Assembly (NCBI RefSeq): GCF_006874705.1
Contig: NZ_CP035382.1
Coordinates: 3,472,001-3,536,000 of the forward strand
Source: Leclercia adecarboxylata
GTDB lineage: Bacteria; Pseudomonadota; Gammaproteobacteria; Enterobacterales; Enterobacteriaceae
Direction of reading: 5' to 3'
DNA: 64,000 nt
Part shown: positions 49,717-57,347 of the stretch, in pieces
Layout: each line of letters starts with the position of its first letter
Numbering within the stretch: position 1 is the stretch's first letter
Notes under the pieces: generated by a model
Database searches by the model: none
What the model was told of the DNA's origin: nothing
The model's input: only the letters and a program-made list of their open reading frames with translations
Position numbers and translations under genes: made by a program

Positions 49717-49786
49717 GCCCGGCGGCGCTGCGCTTACCCGGCCTACGGTTTTTGTAGGCCCGTGCAAGCGCAGCGCCGCCGGGCTA
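49717..49786. repeat. REP/BIME hairpin between porin and lacI-type gene
   Basis: GCCCGGCGGCGCTGCGCTTA and its inverted copy AAGCGCAGCGCCGCCGGGC face each other around CGGCCTACGGTTTTTGTAGG. The right arm is inside the 3' end of the LacI-type gene. Confidence 0.9.
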
Positions 49787-50798
49787 GACCCGTGGTCCGC
49801 CGTTTCACCAGCTGCGCCCTGAACACCCGGCGGGCCGGTTTTTCCGCATCTGCTGCAAGCAGCATGTCACAGGCAGCCTCCGCCATCTCTGCCAGCGGTT
49901 GGGCGAAGGTCGTCAACTGATACCCCAGCCAGCTTGCCTGTTCGATATCATCAAAACCAATAACGCTGATGTCCTCCGGAATGCGCAGGCCAAACTCGTG
50001 GCGGGCGGCATCGATAAAACCGCAGGCGATGAGATCCGTGACGCAGAAGACGCCGTCCGGCACAGAAGCCTGGCTGAGCAATTCCCGTGCGGCGAGGACG
50101 CCGGTCTGGTAACTGGCGCTGCCGGGACGGATAAGCGTGACCTCGCTCCCCGTTTCGGCGGCGGCGTCCAGAAAGCGCGTTTCACGGGTAATCATGCTCG
50201 GGGAGCGGGCAGAGGAGGAGACCACAGCCAGACGACGGCAATGCGCAGCCAACAGGTGGTCAAAAGCCTCCTTCATCGTCGAGCTGTAATCGATATCAAT
50301 ATTGTCCGCGCTGGGAAACTGGCCCATACGGTTGATGGCAATCACCTGTTGCCCGCTCTGCAGGCAGAGTTCAATCAATGACCCGGGTGGTTTGCCCGAC
50401 AGCACGATGGTGGCGGTTGAGCGATAGTTCAGCGTTTGCTGCAGCGCCTCCCGGGCACTCGTTTCGTCGTCGTCGGTATTGATCACCATCACCGCGCGTC
50501 CGGCCTGGTGCAGACGGCGGGTCAGGTGGTCGAGCAGGCTGGACTGCCAGGGAAACGACAGATTGCCGCCCAGAATACAGACTGGACGACTCTCCTCCCG
50601 GGAGAGCCCCCGCGCCAGATGATTGACGTGGTAATTCAGCGCTTCAGCGGCGGCCAGCACTTTACGCCGGGTATCCTCAGACACGCTGCGACCCGGCGTA
50701 AAGGTGCGTGACACCGCAGAACGGGAGACCCCCGCCAGGCGCGCCACCTCGGTGGCGCTGGCGAAGCCGGGATTTTTCCGCAGGCTGTTATTGCTCAT
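49743..50798 (-). CDS. LacI-family transcriptional repressor
   Basis: A 351-residue regulator with an N-terminal LacI HTH (SATEVARLAGVSRSAVSRTF, then a hinge-helix region) and a periplasmic-binding-protein-like sensor domain (about 70-340). It is the last gene of the five-gene minus-strand operon and starts within the phosphatase fusion gene (11-base overlap), so it is likely the local sensor. The frame is open further up; the ATG chosen lies next to MSNNSLRKNPGF. The last 13 or so codons (ARRRCACTGLQKP) are read from REP sequence after the usual end near KRRTTG. Confidence 0.92.
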   Translation of the reverse strand: MSNNSLRKNPGFASATEVARLAGVSRSAVSRTFTPGRSVSEDTRRKVLAAAEALNYHVNHLARGLSREESRPVCILGGNLSFPWQSSLLDHLTRRLHQAGRAVMVINTDDDETSAREALQQTLNYRSTATIVLSGKPPGSLIELCLQSGQQVIAINRMGQFPSADNIDIDYSSTMKEAFDHLLAAHCRRLAVVSSSARSPSMITRETRFLDAAAETGSEVTLIRPGSASYQTGVLAARELLSQASVPDGVFCVTDLIACGFIDAARHEFGLRIPEDISVIGFDDIEQASWLGYQLTTFAQPLAEMAEAACDMLLAADAEKPARRVFRAQLVKRRTTGLARRRCACTGLQKP

Positions 50799-52215
50799 GA
50801 CGCTGTTCCACTCCGGCGATGGCCCGTTCGCGGATAATGGCATGTTCGGCCAGGCGGATCAGCGACGGCTTCGGCGTTTCATACCACTCGTCCGGCTGGA
50901 GCTGGCGTCGGTCGCGGATAAGATCGATAGCTGCCTCGAGCGTCGGGAAGCGTGCCGGGCACTCCAGATGCATAAACAGCGCCACCAGAGCGACAGAGCG
51001 GCTGCGCCCGCCGCGACAGTTGACGAGGATATTGCCGCGCTTGCGGACAGGGTAGGAGGCTTTATCCGGGATCTGCTGGAGCAACGCCGAACGCATCAGC
51101 TGATAGCCAGCGTGCAGCATTTCTGGTGCATTGCCTTCGCCGTCGACCAGCCCCAGCTTGTAATAGCGGACCGGGCCTGAACCATGAGATAACAGGTGCG
51201 GAGGCGCACTGGCTTCCGGACGTATCACCCAGTCGATATCGAGGTTGACCGCGCAGTTAATCACGACCCCGATATCATGTTCGGCCAGCAGGGCCGCATC
51301 GCTGACACCACTGGATCCGCCAATATAAATATCCACGCCCCAGCCGGGAAAATCCTCGGCGATCAGGCTGATGGGCGGGCGAGGGTAGTGCCCTGCCGCG
51401 TGTTTCGCCTCTGTTTCGATCGTCAGCGGGATCCCTGCCGCAGCCGCAAGTTTCGCCGCAATGCCTGGCGCGGCAGCCAGCACCGGCAGGCCGTTGAAAA
51501 TTCCCCCGGCAGTTTCAGGAATAACCCCCGTCACGCCACCGGCTTCGCGCACCAGTAAAAGCCCCGCCAGGCAATCCCAGGCGTTCATATGAATTTCGAG
51601 ATACCCGTCGGTGCGGCCTTCCGCCACCCAGGCCAGCGCCAGCGCCCCGGAGCCGCCCCGACGCACGCTGGCGCCCAGCGTGAGCAGTGAGCCCAGCACC
51701 TTAAGATAGTGATTCTGGCTATGACGGGAAGACCAGCCCAGCTCAACGGCGGCCCGCTGCGGGTCGGTAATGGCGGTGCAGCGCAGCGGCTGGTCGTTTT
51801 TCAGGGCGTAATGGCCGCGACGGGCCAGATAAAGCTCCTGGCTTACCGGGTTATAAATCGCCCCCAGTTCGGTAACACCCTGGCGAACCCACGCCATGCA
51901 GACACAAAAATGGGGGATGCCGCGGGCAAAGTTGGCGGTGCCGTCGATGGGATCCACCACCCACAGGCTCTCCGCGCTGGCAGGCTGGCTGGCGGACTCT
52001 TCGCCGAGGATCAAGTCGTCCGGGAACGCCCCGGCAAGGGCCTCCAGAACCTGCTTCTCAACGAAGGTATCGGCCTCGGTCAGGAGATCCTGATGGCCCT
52101 TCAGTTCATACTCGCCCGCTTTTCGCGACCGGAAGAAGCGCAGGGCAGTATCCCCGGCGTCAACGATAATGCGCCTCAGCGCGGCTTCCCGCTGTTCAAT
52201 ATCATGAGTAGTCAA
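50788..52215 (-). CDS. Inositol-monophosphatase/dual-specificity-phosphatase fusion
   Basis: A 475-residue cytoplasmic protein made of two phosphatases. Residues 1-265 are an inositol-monophosphatase-family domain with GEES (71-74), DPIDGTANF (88-96) and WDCLAG (213-218), the Mg-binding motifs. Residues 285-470 are a dual-specificity/tyrosine-phosphatase-like domain with a CX5R loop, CRGGRSR (400-406) in ILVNCRGGRSRSVALVALFM, and a probable general-acid Asp358 in LGLVDGEGN. The usual His before the Cys is Asn. Both active sites look intact. It follows the ABC transporter genes by 40 bases, so it probably removes phosphate from the imported compound. Fusion function is inferred. Confidence 0.9.
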   Translation of the reverse strand: MTTHDIEQREAALRRIIVDAGDTALRFFRSRKAGEYELKGHQDLLTEADTFVEKQVLEALAGAFPDDLILGEESASQPASAESLWVVDPIDGTANFARGIPHFCVCMAWVRQGVTELGAIYNPVSQELYLARRGHYALKNDQPLRCTAITDPQRAAVELGWSSRHSQNHYLKVLGSLLTLGASVRRGGSGALALAWVAEGRTDGYLEIHMNAWDCLAGLLLVREAGGVTGVIPETAGGIFNGLPVLAAAPGIAAKLAAAAGIPLTIETEAKHAAGHYPRPPISLIAEDFPGWGVDIYIGGSSGVSDAALLAEHDIGVVINCAVNLDIDWVIRPEASAPPHLLSHGSGPVRYYKLGLVDGEGNAPEMLHAGYQLMRSALLQQIPDKASYPVRKRGNILVNCRGGRSRSVALVALFMHLECPARFPTLEAAIDLIRDRRQLQPDEWYETPKPSLIRLAEHAIIRERAIAGVEQRHEQ

Positions 52216-52254
52216 AGTGTGCTGCCTGTTCAGAATGAAAATGTACGCTGAAAA

Positions 52255-53358
52255 CTACTTTTTGTAGTTCAGGCTCCAGATGTCCTGCCAGTCCTGGCGG
52301 CTCGCCCAGTCGCCCTGGGCTGTGGCCGTCAGGTATTCCATCAGCTCGCCGCGATGTTTTTCAATCCCGGAGGCTTCGTCAGCGGGGAGGTTTACCTTCT
52401 GGTTGGTGGACATTTTACCGTCCACGCCCTGGGGCGCGATGCCTTCGGCGGTCAGCAGATAGTGGGTAAAGAGCTTCGCGGTGTTCGGGCTTTTACTGCC
52501 GGTGGCGACCACGCCGAGGCTGGGGTAGTTCCAGCCGATGAACGGCTTCAGGCCGCTGCACAGACCCAGCTTCATCCCCTGCTTGTTGTCGCGGAACTTG
52601 GCGGTTGACACCAGGCCGACAAAGTCGGTTTTGCTGTCCGGCGCGCCGATGGCGGATGCCGCGTCGTTATCGGAGTGAGTGAGCAGTACACCGTTGGCCG
52701 CCAGCGCCTTCACAAAGGCTGCGGTTGCGGATTTTTCGTCGGTTTGCAGCGGCTTGCCAAATTGCTGCTGATAAGCATCACGAACCTGCCGATCGTAGTG
52801 GGTTTCCATCTGGCTGAACCAGTCGGTATAGGCCGGTTTGCTGGTGGGATCCTGCATTGCGACGCGGCCCCGCCATTTCGGCTCGGTCAACTGCCAGAGG
52901 TTTGTCACCGGGCAGGTAGCGTGATGATCGGTATTATAGGCAAACACGTTTGGCGCCAGCACCACCGTCAGGGGCTCCTGATAGCGGGCGGCAATGTCGC
53001 CTTTCAGATCGTCCGGCACCCAGCTCTGGACATAGCCTTTTTTGAGTAGCTGCGTCATCCCGGCAGGGGCGTCCTCAACGATAGCGACATCGGCGCGAAC
53101 GTTTTTGGCCTGCGCTTCCCGGCTCATGATCTCAATGATTTGCGGCGCATCGGCTTTCACGCCCACGGCCTGCAAGCCGTACTGCTCGCTAAAGGCTTTT
53201 GCCTGCTGCACGATTTTACCGGTCGAGGCATAAACGGTAATCGGCTGCTCCTGTTTCGCGGCGGCGATCAGCTTTTGCAGATCGAAGGTTTCAGCCTGAG
53301 CGACGGCGCTGCTCAGCAGGGCACTGGTGATAAGGACGGCGGACAACTTGCGCTTCAT
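52255..53358 (-). CDS. ABC transporter periplasmic binding protein (AfuA/FbpA-like)
   Basis: A 367-residue binding protein with signal peptide MKRKLSAVLITSALLSSAVA, cleaved near AQAE. FDLQKLIAAAKQEQPITVYAS and the GRVAMQDPTSKPAYTDWFSQME region place it in the family of ferric, 2-aminoethylphosphonate and sugar-phosphate (AfuA) binding proteins. There is no obvious two-tyrosine iron site, which favours an organic phosphate ligand, but that is inference. It lies 25 bases after the ATPase gene in the operon. Confidence 0.88.
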   Translation of the reverse strand: MKRKLSAVLITSALLSSAVAQAETFDLQKLIAAAKQEQPITVYASTGKIVQQAKAFSEQYGLQAVGVKADAPQIIEIMSREAQAKNVRADVAIVEDAPAGMTQLLKKGYVQSWVPDDLKGDIAARYQEPLTVVLAPNVFAYNTDHHATCPVTNLWQLTEPKWRGRVAMQDPTSKPAYTDWFSQMETHYDRQVRDAYQQQFGKPLQTDEKSATAAFVKALAANGVLLTHSDNDAASAIGAPDSKTDFVGLVSTAKFRDNKQGMKLGLCSGLKPFIGWNYPSLGVVATGSKSPNTAKLFTHYLLTAEGIAPQGVDGKMSTNQKVNLPADEASGIEKHRGELMEYLTATAQGDWASRQDWQDIWSLNYKK

Positions 53359-53383
53359 GTGAATTCCTTAAGGGTCAATGGGG

Positions 53384-54463
53384 TTAATTCGCGGTCACGT
53401 CGTGACGCAGTCCGTTGCGGTTGAAAAAGTGCAGGGACGAGGTCGGGAGCTGGCAATGCACCTGCTGACGCGTCTGCCAGCGCGGTCGCAGCTGCGTGGA
53501 GTGGAACAGCCGATCTTCCCCGGCCACCAGCTCAATCACCCAGCTTCCACCGGTGGGCATAATGTTATCGATGGTCATCGGAACGGCGTTGCTGCAAGAC
53601 TCTGCGCTCAGCACAATCTCTTCCGGGCGGATACCGCAGAGCTGGGTCTGATCGTGCAGGGTAAAGCGCCGTTGCAGATGCTGCGCCAGCTCGCTGCAGG
53701 GCTGGTGCAGCGGGATCATGTTCAGGCGCGGGGTGCCAATAAATTCCGCGACAAAGCGGTTGGCCGGGGTAGCGTAAATCTCATCCGGGGTGCCCACCTG
53801 CTGCATCTGTCCGGCGCTCATCACCGCAATGGTGGTGGCAAGGGTCATCGCCTCCCACTGATCGTGGCTGACAAACACGATGGTGGTGCCGAAAGTTTCA
53901 TGCAGGCGACGCAGCTCGGCGCGCATCTCCAGGCGCAGCGTGGCGTCGAGATTCGAGAGCGGCTCGTCCAGCAGCAGCACGCCAGGATTGACCGCCAGCA
54001 TACGGGCCAGGGCCACGCGCTGCTGCTGGCCGCCGGAGAGCTGCGCCGGATAGCGTTTGGCGTAATCGGCAATGCGCAGTTTTTCCATCACGTCCTGGCA
54101 GCGGGCGATACGCGCTTTGGCGGGCACTTTCTGCAGCCGCAGGCCGAAATCCACGTTCTGCTCGACGGTCATATGCGGCCAGAGCGCATAGCTCTGGAAG
54201 ACCAGCCCGATGCCGCGCTTTTCCGGCGGCACGTACGTGCCCCGGGCGATGGAATCAACAACCTTGTCGCCAATGCTAATTTCCCCGCCGCTGGCGTGCT
54301 CAATGCCGGCAATCATCCGCAGGATGGTGGTCTTGCCGCAGCCGGACGGCCCCAGCAGACACATAAACTCGCCGTCTTTCACCGTCAGGTTGATGTTGTT
54401 CACCGCCGGAGCATTGCTGCCAGGGTAGGTTTTGGTGAGATTCGTTAATTGAATATCAGGCAT
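53384..54463 (-). CDS. ABC transporter ATPase (AfuC/FbpC-like)
   Basis: A 359-residue ATPase with Walker A GPSGCGKTT, Q-loop VFQSYALWPHM, signature LSGGQQQR, Walker B VLLLDEPLSNLD and H-loop VSHD, then a C-terminal regulatory OB-fold (TOBE) domain from about 235. It is the FbpC/PotA type of importer ATPase. A ribosome site TGGAG precedes the ATG, which follows the permease stop codon after one base. The frame extends six codons upstream inside the permease gene. Confidence 0.92.
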   Translation of the reverse strand: MPDIQLTNLTKTYPGSNAPAVNNINLTVKDGEFMCLLGPSGCGKTTILRMIAGIEHASGGEISIGDKVVDSIARGTYVPPEKRGIGLVFQSYALWPHMTVEQNVDFGLRLQKVPAKARIARCQDVMEKLRIADYAKRYPAQLSGGQQQRVALARMLAVNPGVLLLDEPLSNLDATLRLEMRAELRRLHETFGTTIVFVSHDQWEAMTLATTIAVMSAGQMQQVGTPDEIYATPANRFVAEFIGTPRLNMIPLHQPCSELAQHLQRRFTLHDQTQLCGIRPEEIVLSAESCSNAVPMTIDNIMPTGGSWVIELVAGEDRLFHSTQLRPRWQTRQQVHCQLPTSSLHFFNRNGLRHDVTAN

Positions 54464-54464
54464 C

Positions 54465-56288
54465 TTATTTCTCCAGACCATCAGCCAGACCGGTACCGGT
54501 GATCCGCTGGATCATCACCGTGCCAGCCCATGAAATCAGGGCAATCATCAGCACCACGGCATTGGCCGCCTGCTGGTAGTTGTAGTCAATCAGGCGCAGG
54601 GACCAGGTCGTCAGCACGTCGGTGGCCGGGGTGGCGAGGATGACGAACAGGCTGACCCCCTTAATCCCTGAGATAAACGGCAGCAGGATCCCGGTCGCCA
54701 GCGGCGCAGCCTGAATCGGGATGACGATGCGGCGAAGTCGGGCGAACCAGCCGGCACCGGCAATCCGCGCCGCTTCTTCGGCTTCTTTGCCGAGCTGGGT
54801 CATCGCCGCGATGCCGGAGCGGCTGGCGTAGGGCATTTTTTCGGCAATCAGCGCGAGGATCAGAATAAACGGGGTGCCGTACAGGGCCGGAACCGGCCCC
54901 CGGGCCACGGCAAACAGCGACAGAAAGGCGGCGGCGAAGGCAATGCCCGGCACCAGATAGGGCAGGAAGATCAGCTGGCGCAGGAAGGCGGCGACCCAGC
55001 GGAAGTGGCAGCGCAGCACCGCGTAGCCCACCAGCAGGCCCAGCACGCCGCAGGCGAGAGAGGCCGAGCCGACGATGACCAGCGTGTTCCCCACCGTGCG
55101 CCAGAATTCGGGGCTCAGCAGAATACCGTTGTGCAGGGCTACGGTGTCGAGGTTGTGACCAATCCAGTAATCGAGGGTAAAGTTATCGGCGCTAAAGCGG
55201 CCCGGGAGGATCATCACCGTTGACAGGAACAGGGTCAGCAGCGGGATCGCCACTCCCATCAGCACGAATACCAGCGGCAGGGCGGTAGCGGCGCTGCGCC
55301 AGCGTCCCAGGCTACGCCGGCGCTCCATCACCCCTTTTCCGCCGAGGGTCACAAAGCGTTTCGCCTCGCGCAGCATTTTCATATCCAGCATCAGGGTCAG
55401 CATGCCCATCAGCATGATCACCGCCGCAATCACCGCCGCCACGCCGGACTGACGCGTGCCGATGGCCCGGTACAGCCCGGTGGAGAGCGTATCGAAATGC
55501 ACCGGCAGGCCAAGAATATAGGGCAGGGCGAACTCGCCGATACAGTCAGCGAAAATCAGCAGGGCGGCAGAGAGCAGCGCCGGGCGTACCAGCGGGATGA
55601 TAATTTTAAAGGCGATAACCCGGCGGGATGCGCCGAGAACCTGGGCGCACTCCTCCATCTGGCTGTCCATGCGCTTCAGGGCGTTACCGACAATCAGGAT
55701 CACCAGCGGGGCGTAGTGCAGCGCCATAATGGTCACGATGGGGAAATAGCCGTAGGCCATCCAGTTCGGGGTCTGGATCCCCATCGCCTCCAGCCATCCC
55801 GGCTGCCCGCCGATGGCGTGATTCTTGAAGATGGTGCTCCATGCCAGGGCGAAGGTCCAGGAGGGCAGCATAAAGGGGACGATAAGCAGGGTGGCAAACC
55901 ACTTGCGGCCCGCGATATCGGTACGATTCACCAGCCATGCCAGCACGATGCCAACCACCAGGGCGATGGTGACGGTGCTCAGCGCCACCGCCAGGGTATT
56001 AAGCAACGGCGTCCAGAGCAGGATATCGGACATACGCGAACTGAGCGTGCGCAGCAGGTACCAGGCGGTAAATGCCCCCTCGGTTGCTCCGGTACGGCCT
56101 TCATCGCCGCTCTGCACCAGCACCGCGTTCAGCAACACGGAAATGACCGGAGCCAGGATTATCCAGCTGAACAGCGCGAGCAGCAGCACAGCCAGCAGGT
56201 TGGCGGGCTCATGGCTGACAATCGACAGAGTATGGCGGAGCTTTTGCCACGCGCTGTGGCGTGGGTAGATATCAGATGGGTAAGACAC
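54465..56288 (-). CDS. Fused double ABC permease (AfuB/FbpB-like)
   Basis: A 607-residue inner-membrane permease that carries both permease halves in one chain, with about twelve membrane segments. Two ATPase-contact loops are seen: EECAQVLGASRRVIAFKIIIP and EEAARIAGAGWFARLRRIVIP (each near the middle of a half). Such fused permeases are typical of Fbp, Afu and Phn importers. The start is GTG with AGGGG upstream. It is the first gene of the operon; an 18-bp palindrome lies 68 bases before it. Confidence 0.92.
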   Translation of the reverse strand: MSYPSDIYPRHSAWQKLRHTLSIVSHEPANLLAVLLLALFSWIILAPVISVLLNAVLVQSGDEGRTGATEGAFTAWYLLRTLSSRMSDILLWTPLLNTLAVALSTVTIALVVGIVLAWLVNRTDIAGRKWFATLLIVPFMLPSWTFALAWSTIFKNHAIGGQPGWLEAMGIQTPNWMAYGYFPIVTIMALHYAPLVILIVGNALKRMDSQMEECAQVLGASRRVIAFKIIIPLVRPALLSAALLIFADCIGEFALPYILGLPVHFDTLSTGLYRAIGTRQSGVAAVIAAVIMLMGMLTLMLDMKMLREAKRFVTLGGKGVMERRRSLGRWRSAATALPLVFVLMGVAIPLLTLFLSTVMILPGRFSADNFTLDYWIGHNLDTVALHNGILLSPEFWRTVGNTLVIVGSASLACGVLGLLVGYAVLRCHFRWVAAFLRQLIFLPYLVPGIAFAAAFLSLFAVARGPVPALYGTPFILILALIAEKMPYASRSGIAAMTQLGKEAEEAARIAGAGWFARLRRIVIPIQAAPLATGILLPFISGIKGVSLFVILATPATDVLTTWSLRLIDYNYQQAANAVVLMIALISWAGTVMIQRITGTGLADGLEK

Positions 56289-56355
56289 TCGTTGACCCCT
56301 GGCTGTGAAAGACAGTCAGGAATATATCGACGCAATGTTACATTTTTGCTAAAAG

Positions 56356-56373
56356 TTTGCACATATGTGCAAA
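56356..56373 (-). promoter_or_regulatory. 18-bp perfect palindrome, candidate operator
   Basis: TTTGCACATATGTGCAAA is a perfect inverted repeat upstream of the permease-ATPase-binding-protein-phosphatase-lacI operon. Further GTGCAAAA half-sites occur at about 56386. The LacI-type protein coded at the operon's end is the obvious candidate to bind it, though LacI sites often have a central CG. Confidence 0.6.
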
Positions 56374-56425
56374 AAAGTGCGCCGGGTGCAAAACTGGAAC
56401 ATTATCAAATTCTTCAATTAGCCTC

Positions 56426-56454
56426 TTTACATAGCGCACAGAGATGTTTATAGT
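56426..56454 (+). promoter_or_regulatory. Promoter of tRNA-Ser copy 2
   Basis: TTTACA (56426-56431) and TATAGT (56449-56454) have a 17-base spacer, the same boxes as copy 1; the spacer itself differs. Confidence 0.8.
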
Positions 56455-56466
56455 GCGCCTCACTCT

Positions 56467-56554
56467 GGAAGCGTGGCCGAGCGGTTGAAGGCACCGGTCT
56501 TGAAAACCGGCGACCCGAAAGGGTTCTAGAGTTCGAATCTCTACGCTTCCGCCA
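56467..56554 (+). tRNA. serT: tRNA-Ser(UGA), copy 2
   Basis: All 88 bases are the same as in copy 1 at 42791, including the UGA anticodon and CCA end. The identity runs six bases past the CCA end (AAATTT with copy 1 then GAAAG, here AAGG) and breaks soon before the 5' end. It has its own promoter and terminator, so both copies may be expressed. Confidence 0.98.
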
Positions 56555-56604
56555 AATTTAAGGCGAAATCAAAATTTACGATAATTTTCGGTTTCTCCTG
56601 CATA

Positions 56605-56630
56605 AAAAGCCCGTGAAAACGGGCTTTTTT
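56605..56630 (+). terminator. Terminator of tRNA-Ser copy 2
   Basis: AAAAGCCCGT and ACGGGCTTTT form a 10-bp stem with loop GAAA and a T run. Confidence 0.9.
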
Positions 56631-56729
56631 GTATCTAGAATCTGTACCTCTCTCACTCAGAATCTTTTCCGTTACTCATCTTGCAGGTGAGGGCAAATCC
56701 CATCTATGTTCTGCGAAGGAAGAGACTCG

Positions 56730-57176
56730 ATGAGTAAAAAGCGTTTTACAGACGAACAAATTGCAGATTTTCTTCGCCAGGCTAAAGAAGGCGTACCTGA
56801 TAAAGCGTTGTGCGAAAAATATGCTTTTAGTATCAGTACACTTCGACGCTGGAAAGCGCTGCATGATAGCGCCATCAGGCAAAAATTAAAAAAAATGGAA
56901 TCTACCGCAGCAGTCGTCTATTTGGGCATAATAGCTGTTAGCTTGCTGCTGGCGATCTTTTCTCATAAGGTCGGTGGTGTGTTATTCATATTTTTCATGC
57001 TGGGTTATTGCGTTTATTATATTGCTCAATTTCGTAAGACGTCCGGATTATTTGTTGCAACGGATAATGTCTTTGTTTCTCGCACAGGATTGGGGGCAAG
57101 TAATGCATTTTACTGGTTCAGCTGGATATTTGTTATTTTGTTCACGCTCTGCGCGGCATATATGATTTTGCGTTAA
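56730..57176 (+). CDS. Transposase-type HTH fused to a three-helix membrane domain
   Basis: A 148-residue protein. Residues 1-45 (KKRFTDEQIADFLRQAKEGV, then TLRRWK) match the HTH of IS3-type OrfA transposase proteins. The rest has three hydrophobic segments at about 59-78, 82-101 and 126-146. No transposase catalytic domain exists and no inverted repeats flank the gene, so it is not an active insertion sequence. A GAAGGAAGAG ribosome site precedes the ATG; the frame opens eight codons earlier. It is AT-rich and lies right after tRNA-Ser copy 2, suggesting acquisition. Function unknown. Confidence 0.75.
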   Translation: MSKKRFTDEQIADFLRQAKEGVPDKALCEKYAFSISTLRRWKALHDSAIRQKLKKMESTAAVVYLGIIAVSLLLAIFSHKVGGVLFIFFMLGYCVYYIAQFRKTSGLFVATDNVFVSRTGLGASNAFYWFSWIFVILFTLCAAYMILR

Positions 57177-57309
57177 TTCTTATTCCCGCGCCTTCGAGCA
57201 GAACTTGTCTCTTTTTTAACTTAGCAATGGTGAGTGCTTTGGTTCACTTCATCATTATCTAATCTGTTCTCGCAGAGTTTTGGGCTTTTTTATCTCTGAG
57301 CGCTTGAAG

Positions 57310-57333
57310 AGTACCCGTGATGCCACGGGTACT
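57310..57333 (-). terminator. Hairpin after the old yellow enzyme gene
   Basis: AGTACCCGTG and CACGGGTACT form a 10-bp stem with loop ATGC, just after the gene's stop. It has no long T run, so it may act weakly. Confidence 0.5.
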
Positions 57334-57347
57334 TGCCAGAGACAGGA

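Noticed and set aside
48352..49767. 471-codon open frame on the minus strand opposite the porin gene
   Set aside because: It exists because of the porin's GC-rich codons. It is rich in His, Val and Arg as in other shadow frames, has no ribosome site, and the porin on the plus strand has a signal peptide and family motifs.
42791..56554. Active integrative element between the tRNA-Ser copies
   Set aside because: No integrase, excisionase or conjugation genes are present; only the duplicated tRNA suggests past integration.
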